A stretch of DNA of 64,000 nt from Paludibacter sp. (lineage in GTDB: Bacteria > Bacteroidota > Bacteroidia > Bacteroidales > Paludibacteraceae). Shown piece by piece: positions 48,226 through 56,728 of the stretch; position 1 is the stretch's first letter; the number at the start of each line of letters is the position of its first letter. Below the pieces are notes generated by a model. The model was given only the letters and a program-made list of their open reading frames with translations. It had not been told where the DNA came from and did not search any database. The position numbers and the translations under genes are program-made. The DNA lies in contig JAQTTH010000001.1 in the NCBI GenBank assembly GCA_028710895.1, forward strand, positions 405,876-469,875, in the 5' to 3' direction.

Positions 48226-49065
48226 ATGACTAAACAAGAATTATTTGAAAACATACAACGCAAGAAATCATTTCTTTGCGTGGGATTGGATACTGACATA
48301 AATAAAATTCCGGAATACCTGTTCGACGAATCGGACGATGCCATGTTTGCTTTCAACAAAGCCATTATCGATGCTACTGCCGATTTATGTGTGGCTTACA
48401 AACCCAACCTCGCCTTTTACGAAAGCCTTGGCCTCGAAGGCTGGGAAGTGTTGGAACGCACAGTTGATTATATCCGCGAAAACTATCCCGATCAGTTCAT
48501 CATTGCCGATGCAAAGCGTGGTGATATTGGTAATACGTCGGCTATGTATGCCCGTACGTTCTTTGGAAACATGGATTTCGATTCGGTAACAGTTGCTCCA
48601 TATATGGGCGAAGATTCGGTAAGTCCTTTCCTGACTTACGAAGGCAAATGGGTAACATTATTGGCGTTAACATCAAATAAAGGAGCATTCGATTTTCAGT
48701 TTGTGAAAGATGCCGAAACAGGCGAACGTTTGTTCGAAAAAGTATTGAGAACATCGTTGAACTGGGGAACGGACGAAAACATGATGTATGTGGTAGGCGC
48801 TACCAAAGCCGAAATGTTGACCGATATCCGCACCATTATTCCTGAACACTTCCTGTTGGTACCCGGAGTTGGAGCACAAGGTGGAAGCCTGGCCGAAGTG
48901 GCTAAATACGGCTTAAACAGCACCTGCGGTTTGCTGGTAAATTCTTCCCGTCAGATTATCTACGCTTCGTCGGAAGTTGATTACGCCAAAGCTGCACGCC
49001 TCGAAGCTGAGAAAGTGCAACAGGAAATGGAACAAATCCTGTTTGCAGCAGAATTGATTCAATAA
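48226..49065 (+). CDS. pyrF: Orotidine 5'-phosphate decarboxylase (type 2)
   Basis: The last enzyme of UMP synthesis, converting OMP to UMP. At 279 residues it is the longer type 2 form. The active-site stretch [17 protein letters not shown] (about 92-108) contains the Lys and Asp of the catalytic array. [14 protein letters not shown] begins the barrel and [13 protein letters not shown] (about 208-220) is the phosphate loop. Spaced 92 bases from prfA and followed by a bidirectional terminator. Confidence 0.97.
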   Translation: MTKQELFENIQRKKSFLCVGLDTDINKIPEYLFDESDDAMFAFNKAIIDATADLCVAYKPNLAFYESLGLEGWEVLERTVDYIRENYPDQFIIADAKRGDIGNTSAMYARTFFGNMDFDSVTVAPYMGEDSVSPFLTYEGKWVTLLALTSNKGAFDFQFVKDAETGERLFEKVLRTSLNWGTDENMMYVVGATKAEMLTDIRTIIPEHFLLVPGVGAQGGSLAEVAKYGLNSTCGLLVNSSRQIIYASSEVDYAKAARLEAEKVQQEMEQILFAAELIQ

Positions 49066-49083
49066 ACAGTTCTTTATTATACA

Positions 49084-49119
49084 ACAAAGCTCTTAATCTT
49101 TCCGGATTAAGAGCTTTGT
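49084..49119. terminator. Bidirectional terminator between pyrF and the PhzF-like gene
   Basis: ACAAAGCTCTTAATC (49084-49098) pairs with GATTAAGAGCTTTGT (49105-49119), 15 bp perfect with a 6-base loop. Confidence 0.9.
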
Positions 49120-49124
49120 TGCTT

Positions 49125-49922
49125 TTATACTTTCAACTCTGCCTGAAAAACGGTTATAGCCTGTCCGCAAATCTCCACCCTGTCGTTCAACAGTTTTACC
49201 TTCAGCCTTCCGGTTCGTGCAGATAGTTGATAGGAATTAAATTCCGACTTGCCGGTCTTTGCGTGCCACAAGGGAGTCAAAGCGCAATGTGCCGAGCCGG
49301 TTACCGGATCCTCATTAATCCCGGCCAGTGGCGCAAAAACCCGCAACACAAAATCACGGTCGGGCTGTTCGCCTGCGGCCGTTATCATCAAATGTCCAAG
49401 TCCGTTGGTTGTAATACGGTCTAAGTCGGGCTGAGCATGTAGAATATCCGATTCCGAAGCCGCAACGGCAATGACCCAATCGTAAATGCTCGAATACATT
49501 TCCAACGGCTCGAAACCCACCAGAGTTTTAAAATCAGCCGGAATGTCCATCTTGGTCAGCGGATAAGCCGGAAAATTCATGGCTGTCCAATCGCCCTGTT
49601 TGGTGATTATCAACTCCCCTCCTTCGGCTTTGAAGACTATTGCTTCATCGGCTTTCTTCAAACCTAATTCGTAGAGAATATGTCCACCGGCAAGCGTGGC
49701 ATGTCCGCAAAGCGGTACTTCGCGATTGGGCGTAAAGTAGCGTATCCGAAACTCATTTCCCTGAGGGATGATAAAAGCCGTTTCGGACAAATTCATTTCA
49801 GCAGCCAGATGTTGCATCGTTGCAGCCGGAAAATGTTCGTCTACTATCATTACTCCTGCCGGATTACCTTTGAATGGCACTGCAGTAAAAGAATCTACCT
49901 GATAAATTGTTTGCATAGACAT
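49125..49922 (-). CDS. PhzF-family isomerase/epimerase
   Basis: A 265-residue protein of the PhzF/diaminopimelate-epimerase-like fold. Typical motifs: VDSFTAVPFKGNPAGVMI near the N-terminus, LSETAFI with the catalytic Glu (about 44-50), PLCGHATLAGGH (about 70-81) and EDPVTGSAHCALTPLW near 210. No phenazine genes are nearby, so it is a house-keeping member of unknown substrate. On the minus strand TATCTTTG (49948-49941) is a -7 element shortly before the start. The second possible ATG is two codons in. Confidence 0.92.
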   Translation of the reverse strand: MSMQTIYQVDSFTAVPFKGNPAGVMIVDEHFPAATMQHLAAEMNLSETAFIIPQGNEFRIRYFTPNREVPLCGHATLAGGHILYELGLKKADEAIVFKAEGGELIITKQGDWTAMNFPAYPLTKMDIPADFKTLVGFEPLEMYSSIYDWVIAVAASESDILHAQPDLDRITTNGLGHLMITAAGEQPDRDFVLRVFAPLAGINEDPVTGSAHCALTPLWHAKTGKSEFNSYQLSARTGRLKVKLLNDRVEICGQAITVFQAELKV

Positions 49923-49964
49923 AAACTTTAATTTTGCCTACAAAGATATACATACTTTGAATAA

Positions 49965-50000
49965 AAAATCCCGAAACTCAATTCAGAGTTTCGGGATTTT
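49965..50000 (-). terminator. Terminator of the 50008-50697 gene
   Basis: AAAATCCCGAAACTC (49965-49979) pairs perfectly with GAGTTTCGGGATTTT (49986-50000). The core stem is the same as in the terminator at 53816-53854. Confidence 0.85.
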
Positions 50001-50007
50001 AAAGTTC

Positions 50008-50697
50008 TTATTTCACTTCAGCCGGTTTATCACCCGCTTTGGGGCGAGTAGCTGCATGAGATATTATTATGCGTGTTTTTTCGTATTCGCCGTAGAATGT
50101 AGGATTAATTTTCTTGAATGGCAACATCAACGGATCCAGCGTGTCTTTAATAAGCGCATACGATTCATGAAGCCGTGCCTTGATTTCGGCTGTTGCCCGC
50201 GACGACCGTGCTTCGATATTGCGGATAGTAGGGTTTTGGCTCAGGTAGCTATCGGTACTATCGCCCAAATCGTCGATTTCGCCCTGTGTTACTTCCCATT
50301 TGAGCAATTCAGGTGCAATGCTCATGGCTGCTTCATACACTTCATGACCTTTTACAACTAAATTACTTTCGCGCATGTTGTTTAAGGCCGGTTCTGTGAA
50401 AGTACCAATTATTTTCAACCGTACATCGTTTTTCTCAGCACCAACCGCCGCAACACCAGCTCCTACAACCAACAGGTTTGCAGTCATTTCTTCTCTCCGA
50501 TAGCCTTTAATAGCATAATCAGCTTTGGTGCTCACCGCTTGTTTTTGTTTAAGGTCAGTCACAGCGGCAATATTCGTTTTCAGCTTTGTTTGCACTGCTA
50601 CAATAGCCGGTTTGTCGCTGATGAGTGTCTGATTGTTGTCCAATCCTTCTACAACACTCTCGATCATACTCTCTAAATCCAATTCTTTTCTTTTCAT
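50008..50697 (-). CDS. Unknown helical protein, second member of the 21-bp-array-associated family
   Basis: A 229-residue, largely helical protein without signal peptide. It begins with MKRKELDLESMIESVVEGLD. A hydrophobic, glycine/alanine-rich stretch ANLLVVGAGVAAVGAEK (about 74-90) may be a buried helix. The region before the C-terminus (LMLPFKKINPTFYGEYEKTR, about 188-207) resembles the corresponding part of the protein at 1428-2363, but here the regulatory-like beta domain is missing and a short charged tail follows. Like that gene it has a 21-bp-period array about 80 bases upstream and a terminator right after the stop. Function unknown. Confidence 0.7.
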   Translation of the reverse strand: MKRKELDLESMIESVVEGLDNNQTLISDKPAIVAVQTKLKTNIAAVTDLKQKQAVSTKADYAIKGYRREEMTANLLVVGAGVAAVGAEKNDVRLKIIGTFTEPALNNMRESNLVVKGHEVYEAAMSIAPELLKWEVTQGEIDDLGDSTDSYLSQNPTIRNIEARSSRATAEIKARLHESYALIKDTLDPLMLPFKKINPTFYGEYEKTRIIISHAATRPKAGDKPAEVK

Positions 50698-50775
50698 GTG
50701 TGATAAATTTAAAATGAATAGTTAGTAATTTATTATTGAAAACTGATATAGATTATTCTTTAGGTGCCATCCGGG

Positions 50776-50988
50776 CGATGAAACATGCTATCCAACGGGC
50801 GACACCGCCAATCGAAACCCCGACACATGCAATCCAAGGTCTGACACATGCAATCCAAAGCCCGACACATACAATCGAAAGCCTGACACATGCTATCGAA
50901 CAGACGAAACTGACAACCCTGACATGTGCACATGCAATCGAGTTAACAAAACTGACAATCCTGACAGCTGCACATGCAATCGGAAGCT
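50776..50988. repeat. Second 21-bp-period tandem array, with 42-bp higher-order units
   Basis: Units of about 21 bp with the form (C/T)GACACATGCAATC(C/G)AA begin at 50800, 50821, 50842, 50863 and 50884, then two 42-bp units at 50905 and 50947 (AAACTGACAA(C/T)CCTGACA ... GCACATGCAATCG). An edge unit lies at about 50776. Sequence is unrelated to the array at 2431-2711, but the period is the same. It begins about 80 bases before the start codon of the 50008-50697 gene. Both strands stay open in one frame across it. Confidence 0.9.
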
Positions 50989-51467
50989 CGTTAGCTACCT
51001 GCCAACACATACAAGTGTGGATGTAATGAAAGAAACAGTGAAATTGATTGTTGCTGAATATTGTCCGGCTCGGCTGTGTGGTGTTTGTGCTGAGTTGATA
51101 TACTGCCGGAGAAAGAAAGGGCGGTTTCTGAAGCAGGCTTGCTGAATCCGTTGGTTGTGAAAGCCCTCAAAAACGTTCACAAATATAAAAAATCAGTTCG
51201 GAATTTTGTGATGTGAGTACAAATTTTTTAATAATATTTAACTGTTCTATTTTCCCGATAATTGACCCAAAATTATGATTTTCCCTTTATTCATCGGGCT
51301 TAACAAAAGTTTGATAGAAATTGGTCAATTAACTTATTTTTGGAGTTCTGAGATGTGATTAAAATCTGAAACGAATAAGTCCAAATTGTAATTACAGATA
51401 ACAAGTATATAATATGTGAAATTTATTATCACTTTCTAATAATATTTCTCGTTGAACAAACTCTAGG
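50989..51467. other. Gene-free AT-rich spacer
   Basis: Beyond the array no gene, repeat or strong promoter is evident. From about 51170 the base composition becomes clearly more AT-rich and stays so to about 53600. Confidence 0.5.
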
Positions 51468-52157
51468 TTATTGCTGTCTATTCTTGTCATTTTTCAAAAC
51501 AAAATCTATATGCCATACAAGTCTTTTAAATGAGCCATTATCCAGTGCTCTTTGTCCGCTTAGCATACTAGTAAAAAAAATTGGGACATTAAATAACGGT
51601 CCTTCAGAAGTTATCCTGTCTGTTCCTATTTTAGAATCAAAGGTTGAACTATAATCCATCCAGACCCCCTTGGTTCTTTCTTTGTTTTGTTCAACGCCTA
51701 AAAGATGTCGTACTTTTGTATTTGAAGCAATAATAATTTTTGGGGTTGATAGCTCTAATAGCTGTTTAGATAACATTAGCTGATCCCAAATAAATTGAAC
51801 TCCAATTGGATTTTCCTTAAGAAACAAATCTACTGCTTTCTGATTAGTTTCACGAAAGAATAAAAGATCTAAATGCGTCCAATTGTATTCTTTATCCCTT
51901 ACAACTTCAAAAAACTTTTTAAAATATGGAATGGAATTGTCATTAGAGTAAAAGTCTATATTCTGAATGTCATATGGTTTTGTAAACGATGGATTTATAC
52001 CCAAAAACAAAATTGAATTTGATTCAATATACTTTGGTGCAATAAGACCTCTTGAAATTATTTCAGTGTCTAAAACTTGGTCTAAATATGAATATTTTTC
52101 CTTGATTGCCATTAATGGCTTTTCGATAATTTCTTGTACATTAATTAGTTTTTCCAT
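51468..52157 (-). CDS. Uracil-DNA-glycosylase-fold protein
   Basis: A 229-residue protein resembling the uracil-DNA glycosylase superfamily: SILFLGINPSFTKP (about 48-61) is the GxNP-type motif A region, IIIASNTKVRHLL follows mid-protein, and FFTSMLSGQRALDNGSFKRL (about 194-213) occupies the motif B position. The canonical Asp/Asn of active uracil glycosylases is not clear, so it may be a divergent or inactive member. Codons are AT-rich compared with the flanking conserved genes, suggesting acquisition. It stands alone, 97 bases after the leucine-rich-repeat gene on the same strand. Confidence 0.65.
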   Translation of the reverse strand: MEKLINVQEIIEKPLMAIKEKYSYLDQVLDTEIISRGLIAPKYIESNSILFLGINPSFTKPYDIQNIDFYSNDNSIPYFKKFFEVVRDKEYNWTHLDLLFFRETNQKAVDLFLKENPIGVQFIWDQLMLSKQLLELSTPKIIIASNTKVRHLLGVEQNKERTKGVWMDYSSTFDSKIGTDRITSEGPLFNVPIFFTSMLSGQRALDNGSFKRLVWHIDFVLKNDKNRQQ

Positions 52158-52254
52158 GATACATATTTTTCGTGTAAAGTTAATAGAAAAAACGTTGTAA
52201 TTATATTTACGTCCAGAATTATTATATATGTTATCGTTTAATACATATATTCAA

Positions 52255-53583
52255 TTAAAACGGAATATCAACCTCATTATAAAACTCACTCAAGCCAAAA
52301 AGGTAGTTACATTTTTCATATAACAGCCCGTCAAAATTTTTATATCTCTGATTAGATAGGTGTACATCCACCTTTAATTTATTACAACCCAAAAATGCAT
52401 TTGCTTCAATGAGAGTTAGATCAAAAGGTATATTTATTTTTCTTAAACCAACACAAGCTTCAAAAGCACTACGTTTAATTGAGTTTACAGAATCCGGCAA
52501 TTGAATCTCTTTGATTAACCCACAGCCATCAAAAGCATATTCTCCAATTTCTTTCAGTCCATTTTGAATATTAACATGCATTAAATTCCTACAATTACTA
52601 AATGTATTCTCTTTAATCTCAATAAGTCCTTCCGGCAATTCTACTTTTTCTAAATACAAACAACTTTGAAAAGCTCCGATTGAGATTTCAACTACTGACA
52701 TTGGAACAATATACTCCAGTAGCTTCGAGGCAGAAGGATAATTCAATAACACAGATTCATCCATTGAAAATAACACTCCATTTATTGATTTAAAATACAT
52801 ATTTGATATTGCAACATGTATAGCATTCAAGTCATAACAAGCAGAGAAAGCCATTAAACCGATAGAATCAACATTTTCGGGAATTAATACTGATTTAATG
52901 GTAGAATGAGTAAAACATCGTTTCCCAATTGATTTTAATTTAGCTGGGAAATTGATCGTTTGTAACGATATGCAATTTTCAAATGCCCTTGCACCAAGAG
53001 ATTCAACACTTTCAGGTAGTCTTATATTTTTTAGCGATTTACAACCAAGAAATACACAATGAAAGATTTGTTTTACTCCCTCAGGCAAACAAATTTGAGG
53101 ATTAATTAAAGCAGAAATTGCAGCAATAACAGTTGCTTTATTTTTAGTATAAATAATACCAGAATCAAAAATATAGTTTTTATTATTATCGGCAATTTCA
53201 AACGATTTGATAGTTGTGCAACCTGTAAATACTCCTTCACCTAATGTCTTAAGTGACGTGGGTAAATAAATTGATTTTAAACTCGCGCAGTTACAAAAAG
53301 CATAACTATCAATAATCAATAACCCTTTGTTCAATTGACACGACTCTAATGATTGACAATTTTGAAATGCTTGTTGATCAATAACCTCCAAACTTTCCGG
53401 CAATTCGATTATTTCTAATATATCAAGATCCATAAAGGCTCTATCCATAATTTTTTTTGTTCCATTTCGAACAACATAATTCTTAACGTTTAAATTACCA
53501 GCATAAATTAAACATGAGTTAGTGTTGTCGTATTCAACACCAAACTCGTCAATTTCAGTTTCAAAGAATTCCGTTTTTTTCAT
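52255..53583 (-). CDS. BspA-type leucine-rich repeat protein
   Basis: A 442-residue protein made almost entirely of LRR_5 (BspA/TpLRR) repeats of about 23 residues; examples are LESCQLNKGLLIIDSYAFCN, LKNIRLPESVESLGARAFEN and LEKVELPEGLIEIKENTFSN. About 13-15 repeats can be counted, interrupted by two non-repeat segments (about 140-170 and 270-300). Such proteins are usually secreted ligand-binding proteins, but no signal peptide, lipobox or T9SS sorting domain is present here. Its genes are AT-rich. A protein-protein interaction role is likely; the partner is unknown. Confidence 0.85.
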   Translation of the reverse strand: MKKTEFFETEIDEFGVEYDNTNSCLIYAGNLNVKNYVVRNGTKKIMDRAFMDLDILEIIELPESLEVIDQQAFQNCQSLESCQLNKGLLIIDSYAFCNCASLKSIYLPTSLKTLGEGVFTGCTTIKSFEIADNNKNYIFDSGIIYTKNKATVIAAISALINPQICLPEGVKQIFHCVFLGCKSLKNIRLPESVESLGARAFENCISLQTINFPAKLKSIGKRCFTHSTIKSVLIPENVDSIGLMAFSACYDLNAIHVAISNMYFKSINGVLFSMDESVLLNYPSASKLLEYIVPMSVVEISIGAFQSCLYLEKVELPEGLIEIKENTFSNCRNLMHVNIQNGLKEIGEYAFDGCGLIKEIQLPDSVNSIKRSAFEACVGLRKINIPFDLTLIEANAFLGCNKLKVDVHLSNQRYKNFDGLLYEKCNYLFGLSEFYNEVDIPF

Positions 53584-53815
53584 GTTTTTTTTGCAAATGT
53601 AAAACCTATTATTTCTTCAGGAAAATCGAAAAGCACTTTTCTTCAGAAAATTTACTCTTTAAGTAAAATCTAACGCTGACCCATATTTACAGTTCATTCC
53701 TTATACAATGTAAAAGTTATTACGAATCAGAAACATAAGTCAGTTAAGAGGTTTTGCTCACAGTAATAGAGCGCGACTTGGAAGTCGCGAGACCCGGCAT
53801 TCGTGCTAAAAAACA
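53584..53815. other. Spacer with a GC-rich perfect hairpin
   Basis: No gene seen. CGCGACTT (53772-53779) pairs with AAGTCGCG (53782-53789) across GG, inside AGAGCGCGACTTGGAAGTCG. It is not followed by T residues and resembles a dispersed repeat. It lies at the edge of the AT-rich stretch. Confidence 0.5.
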
Positions 53816-53854
53816 AATAATCCCGAAACTCTGAAAATGAGTTTCGGGATTATT
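53816..53854 (-). terminator. Terminator of the xyl operon
   Basis: AATAATCCCGAAACTC (53816-53831) pairs with GAGTTTCGGGATTATT (53839-53854), 16 bp with a 7-base loop. T residues follow on the minus strand. It lies 37 bases past the xylE stop. Confidence 0.88.
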
Positions 53855-53891
53855 AAATGGTAAATTGTAACTGATATAATAGTAACTGTTT

Positions 53892-55289
53892 CTATTTTTT
53901 CCACAAGTGATTCATATCTTCCAGTGTTTTTCCTTTGGTTTCGGGAACCATTTTCCAAACAAAGAGAGCCGACAGAACCGACATCACTCCGTAAAGTACG
54001 TAGGTAAATGTGATGCTGAATGCTTCCAGTGAAGGGAATGTGGCCGATACGATAAAGTTGGAAATCCACTGAGCTGCCACAGCAATAGCAATTGCTTTTC
54101 CACGGATGGTGTTCGGGAATATTTCCGAGATAAGCACCCAGCAAATTGGTCCCCACGACATCATAAACGAAGCCGAGTAGATAACAATAAAGATAAGGGT
54201 GCTAACACCGATGATCTGGAGATAAGCCAGCAAGCCAATGGCAAACATACCGATAGCCATACCGACAGAACCAATAATCAAGAGCGGTTTACGACCAAAC
54301 TTATCAACGGTAAAGATAGCTACCAGCGTAAATACAATGTTGATAAAGCCCATGATAACCGTTTGGTACATGGCTGCATCGTTTCCAAATCCTAAGCCCT
54401 TGAAAATCGTTGGTGCATAGTAAAGTACCACGTTGATACCAACCGCCTGTTGGAAAACAGAAAGCAGAATGCCAATAACCAATACTTTCCAGCCATAGGC
54501 CAATACTTTTTCCACTGTTTCGTGAGCCGATTCTTTGATTTCAGCTAAAATCTCCTTAGCTTTATTGGAACCATTGATTTTACCCAGGATATGCAGGGCT
54601 TTTTCTTCGCGACCAATCAACGCCAGGTGGCGTGGAGTTTCTGGAACAAAGAACAACAACATGCCAAAGATAGCTGCCGGAACTGCATTGGAAGCAAACA
54701 TATAACGCCATCCTTCGGCATCAATCCACTGTTGTGGTTCGCCTTTGGTAATGAAATAGTTCACAAAATACACAATGAGCATACCAAAAATAATGGCAAA
54801 CTGATTCCACGAAACCAATTTACCACGGATATCGGCCGGAGCAATTTCGGCAATGTACATGGGGCAAATGGCAGAAGCAAGTCCTACGCCAATACCACCA
54901 ATAATGCGGTAAATGTTGAATGCAATCAACACATCAACCGAACCTTCACCTTTTGTAAAGAAAAATACTTCGGGATAGGCTGCACCGCAAGCCGATACAA
55001 AGAACATGATTGCAGCAAGAAGCAGGGAGTTTTTACGCCCCAGTTTTTCGGCAAAGATACCCGAAACCGCACTACCTAAAATACAACCGATAAGCGCACT
55101 TGAAACTGTAGCACCATGATAGAATGTAGCCATACTCCCAAAAGTAGCTTCATTCAGATGGAAAACCGTTTTCAGTGAATCGACAGCACCCGAAATAACG
55201 GCTGTGTCGTATCCGAAAAGCAAACCTCCCAATGTTGCCACCAGGGTTATGCCAAAAATATAAAGTTGACTTCCTTTTTCTGTGTTCAT
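53892..55289 (-). CDS. xylE: D-xylose:proton symporter, sugar porter family MFS
   Basis: A 465-residue, 12-helix sugar porter. Family motifs: GGLLFGYDTAVISGA in helix 1, GRKNSLLLAAIMFFVSA after helix 2, RIIGGIGVGLASAICPMYIAEIAP cut by the conserved Arg and Pro-Glu region, VPETPRHL at the end of helix 6, QQAVGINVVLYYAPTIF in helix 7 and VPETKGKTLEDM at the C-terminus. The start at 55289 is preferred over one seven codons upstream. It is the last gene of the xylose operon and supplies the cytoplasmic substrate for xylA. Confidence 0.93.
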   Translation of the reverse strand: MNTEKGSQLYIFGITLVATLGGLLFGYDTAVISGAVDSLKTVFHLNEATFGSMATFYHGATVSSALIGCILGSAVSGIFAEKLGRKNSLLLAAIMFFVSACGAAYPEVFFFTKGEGSVDVLIAFNIYRIIGGIGVGLASAICPMYIAEIAPADIRGKLVSWNQFAIIFGMLIVYFVNYFITKGEPQQWIDAEGWRYMFASNAVPAAIFGMLLFFVPETPRHLALIGREEKALHILGKINGSNKAKEILAEIKESAHETVEKVLAYGWKVLVIGILLSVFQQAVGINVVLYYAPTIFKGLGFGNDAAMYQTVIMGFINIVFTLVAIFTVDKFGRKPLLIIGSVGMAIGMFAIGLLAYLQIIGVSTLIFIVIYSASFMMSWGPICWVLISEIFPNTIRGKAIAIAVAAQWISNFIVSATFPSLEAFSITFTYVLYGVMSVLSALFVWKMVPETKGKTLEDMNHLWKK

Positions 55290-55302
55290 ATTATTAGATT
55301 TT

Positions 55303-55376
55303 AGAATCAAGAGCCAGGAATCAAGACGGAGGTTTACTTTTTTTGTCTTGGCTCTTGGCTCTATTATCTTGATTCT
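55303..55376. other. Long imperfect stem-loop between xylA and xylE
   Basis: AGAATCA and AGAGCCA on one side pair with TGGCTCT and TGATTCT on the other, with a further AAGAC/GTCTT pairing inside. The structure lies in the 89-base gap between xylA and xylE and could reduce read-through or protect the xylA message. Confidence 0.55.
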
Positions 55377-55378
55377 GA

Positions 55379-56695
55379 TTAAATATACATATTTACAATT
55401 GCTTCGTAAAGCTCTTGTTTTCCGCTGATTTGTTTTGGTTCGCCATTGGCTTTTGCGTAAGCGTACACATCTTCGAAAGTCAGTTTACCTTCTTCGAATT
55501 CTTTACCTTTACCGGCATCGTAAGAAGCATAACGGTCAGAAACCATTTGTTTGTAAGGAGATTCTTCCAAAATAGCAGCTGCAGCTTCCAACGCACGAGC
55601 CATAATATCCATAGCTCCAACGTGAGCGATAAATAAATCTTCGTTATCGGTAGAATTACGACGGATTTTAGCATCGAAGTTAGTACCGCCACCTTGCATG
55701 CCACCGCCCTGAAGTACAACCAACATAGCTTGTGTCAATTCGAAGATGTCAACCGGGAACTGATCGGTATCCCAACCGTTTTGAACATCACCGCGGTTAG
55801 CATCGATAGCTCCCAACATACCTGCATCCACTGCACATTGCAATTCGTGCTCGAAAGTGTGACCGGCCAATGTAGCGTGGTTTACTTCAATATTCAATTT
55901 GAAATCATTTTCCAAACCAAATTCTTTCAGGAAGCCGATTACTGTTTCTGCATCCACATCGTATTGGTGTTTCATTGGTTCCATTGGTTTTGGCTCAATC
56001 AGGAATACACCTTTGAACCCTTTTGCACGACCATAGTCACGAGCCATTTTGAGCATAGTTCCCATGTGTTGTTTTTCACGTTTCATGTTGGTGTTCAACA
56101 ATGACATGTAACCTTCGCGACCTCCCCAGAATACATATCCTCTACCACCTAAGGCAATAGTAGCATCAATTGAGTTTTTGATTTGAAGCATAGCACGTGC
56201 TGCTGCATCAAAATCAGGATTGGTGCTTGCACCATTCATATAACGAGCCGGAGAGAAAACGTTAGCAGTACCCCACATCAATTTGATACCTGTTGCAGCT
56301 TGTTTTTCTTTTGCATAAGCAACGATAGCTTTCAGGTTAGCTTCGTACTCTTCGATAGAAGAACCTTCGCTGATTAAATCGATATCGTGGAAACAGTAGT
56401 ATTCGATACCAATTTTGCTCATAAACTCAAAACCTGCATCCATTTTGTCTTTTGCAGCTTGCAATGCATCGGCAGCACCTACCCATGGGTGAACCTGTGT
56501 ACCGGGACCAAATGGATCGCCACCTTCAGCACACAATGTATGCCACCAGGCCATTGAGAATTTGAACCACTCAGCCATGGTTTTTCCATAAACTACTTTT
56601 TCAGGATTGTAATAACGGAAAGCCAATGGATTTTTACTTTCTTTTCCTTCGAATTTGATTTTTTCCACTGATGGGAAATACACTTTTGTTGACAT
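55379..56695 (-). CDS. xylA: Xylose isomerase
   Basis: A 438-residue class II xylose isomerase converting D-xylose to D-xylulose, metal dependent. The active-site His and Asp are in [13 protein letters not shown] (about 99-111); metal ligands lie in [34 protein letters not shown] and [20 protein letters not shown]. Length and the N-terminal [16 protein letters not shown] fit the class II enzymes of Bacteroidota, which are known to work in yeast. Upstream is the GH3 gene at 34 bases, downstream xylE. Confidence 0.98.
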   Translation of the reverse strand: MSTKVYFPSVEKIKFEGKESKNPLAFRYYNPEKVVYGKTMAEWFKFSMAWWHTLCAEGGDPFGPGTQVHPWVGAADALQAAKDKMDAGFEFMSKIGIEYYCFHDIDLISEGSSIEEYEANLKAIVAYAKEKQAATGIKLMWGTANVFSPARYMNGASTNPDFDAAARAMLQIKNSIDATIALGGRGYVFWGGREGYMSLLNTNMKREKQHMGTMLKMARDYGRAKGFKGVFLIEPKPMEPMKHQYDVDAETVIGFLKEFGLENDFKLNIEVNHATLAGHTFEHELQCAVDAGMLGAIDANRGDVQNGWDTDQFPVDIFELTQAMLVVLQGGGMQGGGTNFDAKIRRNSTDNEDLFIAHVGAMDIMARALEAAAAILEESPYKQMVSDRYASYDAGKGKEFEEGKLTFEDVYAYAKANGEPKQISGKQELYEAIVNMYI

Positions 56696-56728
56696 AATCT
56701 TTAATTATTATTTAGTTGATTAATAAAT

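Noticed and set aside
50736-51026. Plus-strand frame through the second array as a gene
   Set aside because: Product of the 21-base period; sequence is unlike the first array's frames, so a conserved protein is unlikely.
53768-53795. Partial tRNA gene or attachment site
   Set aside because: Only a simple 8-bp hairpin; no cloverleaf, CCA or integrase is present.
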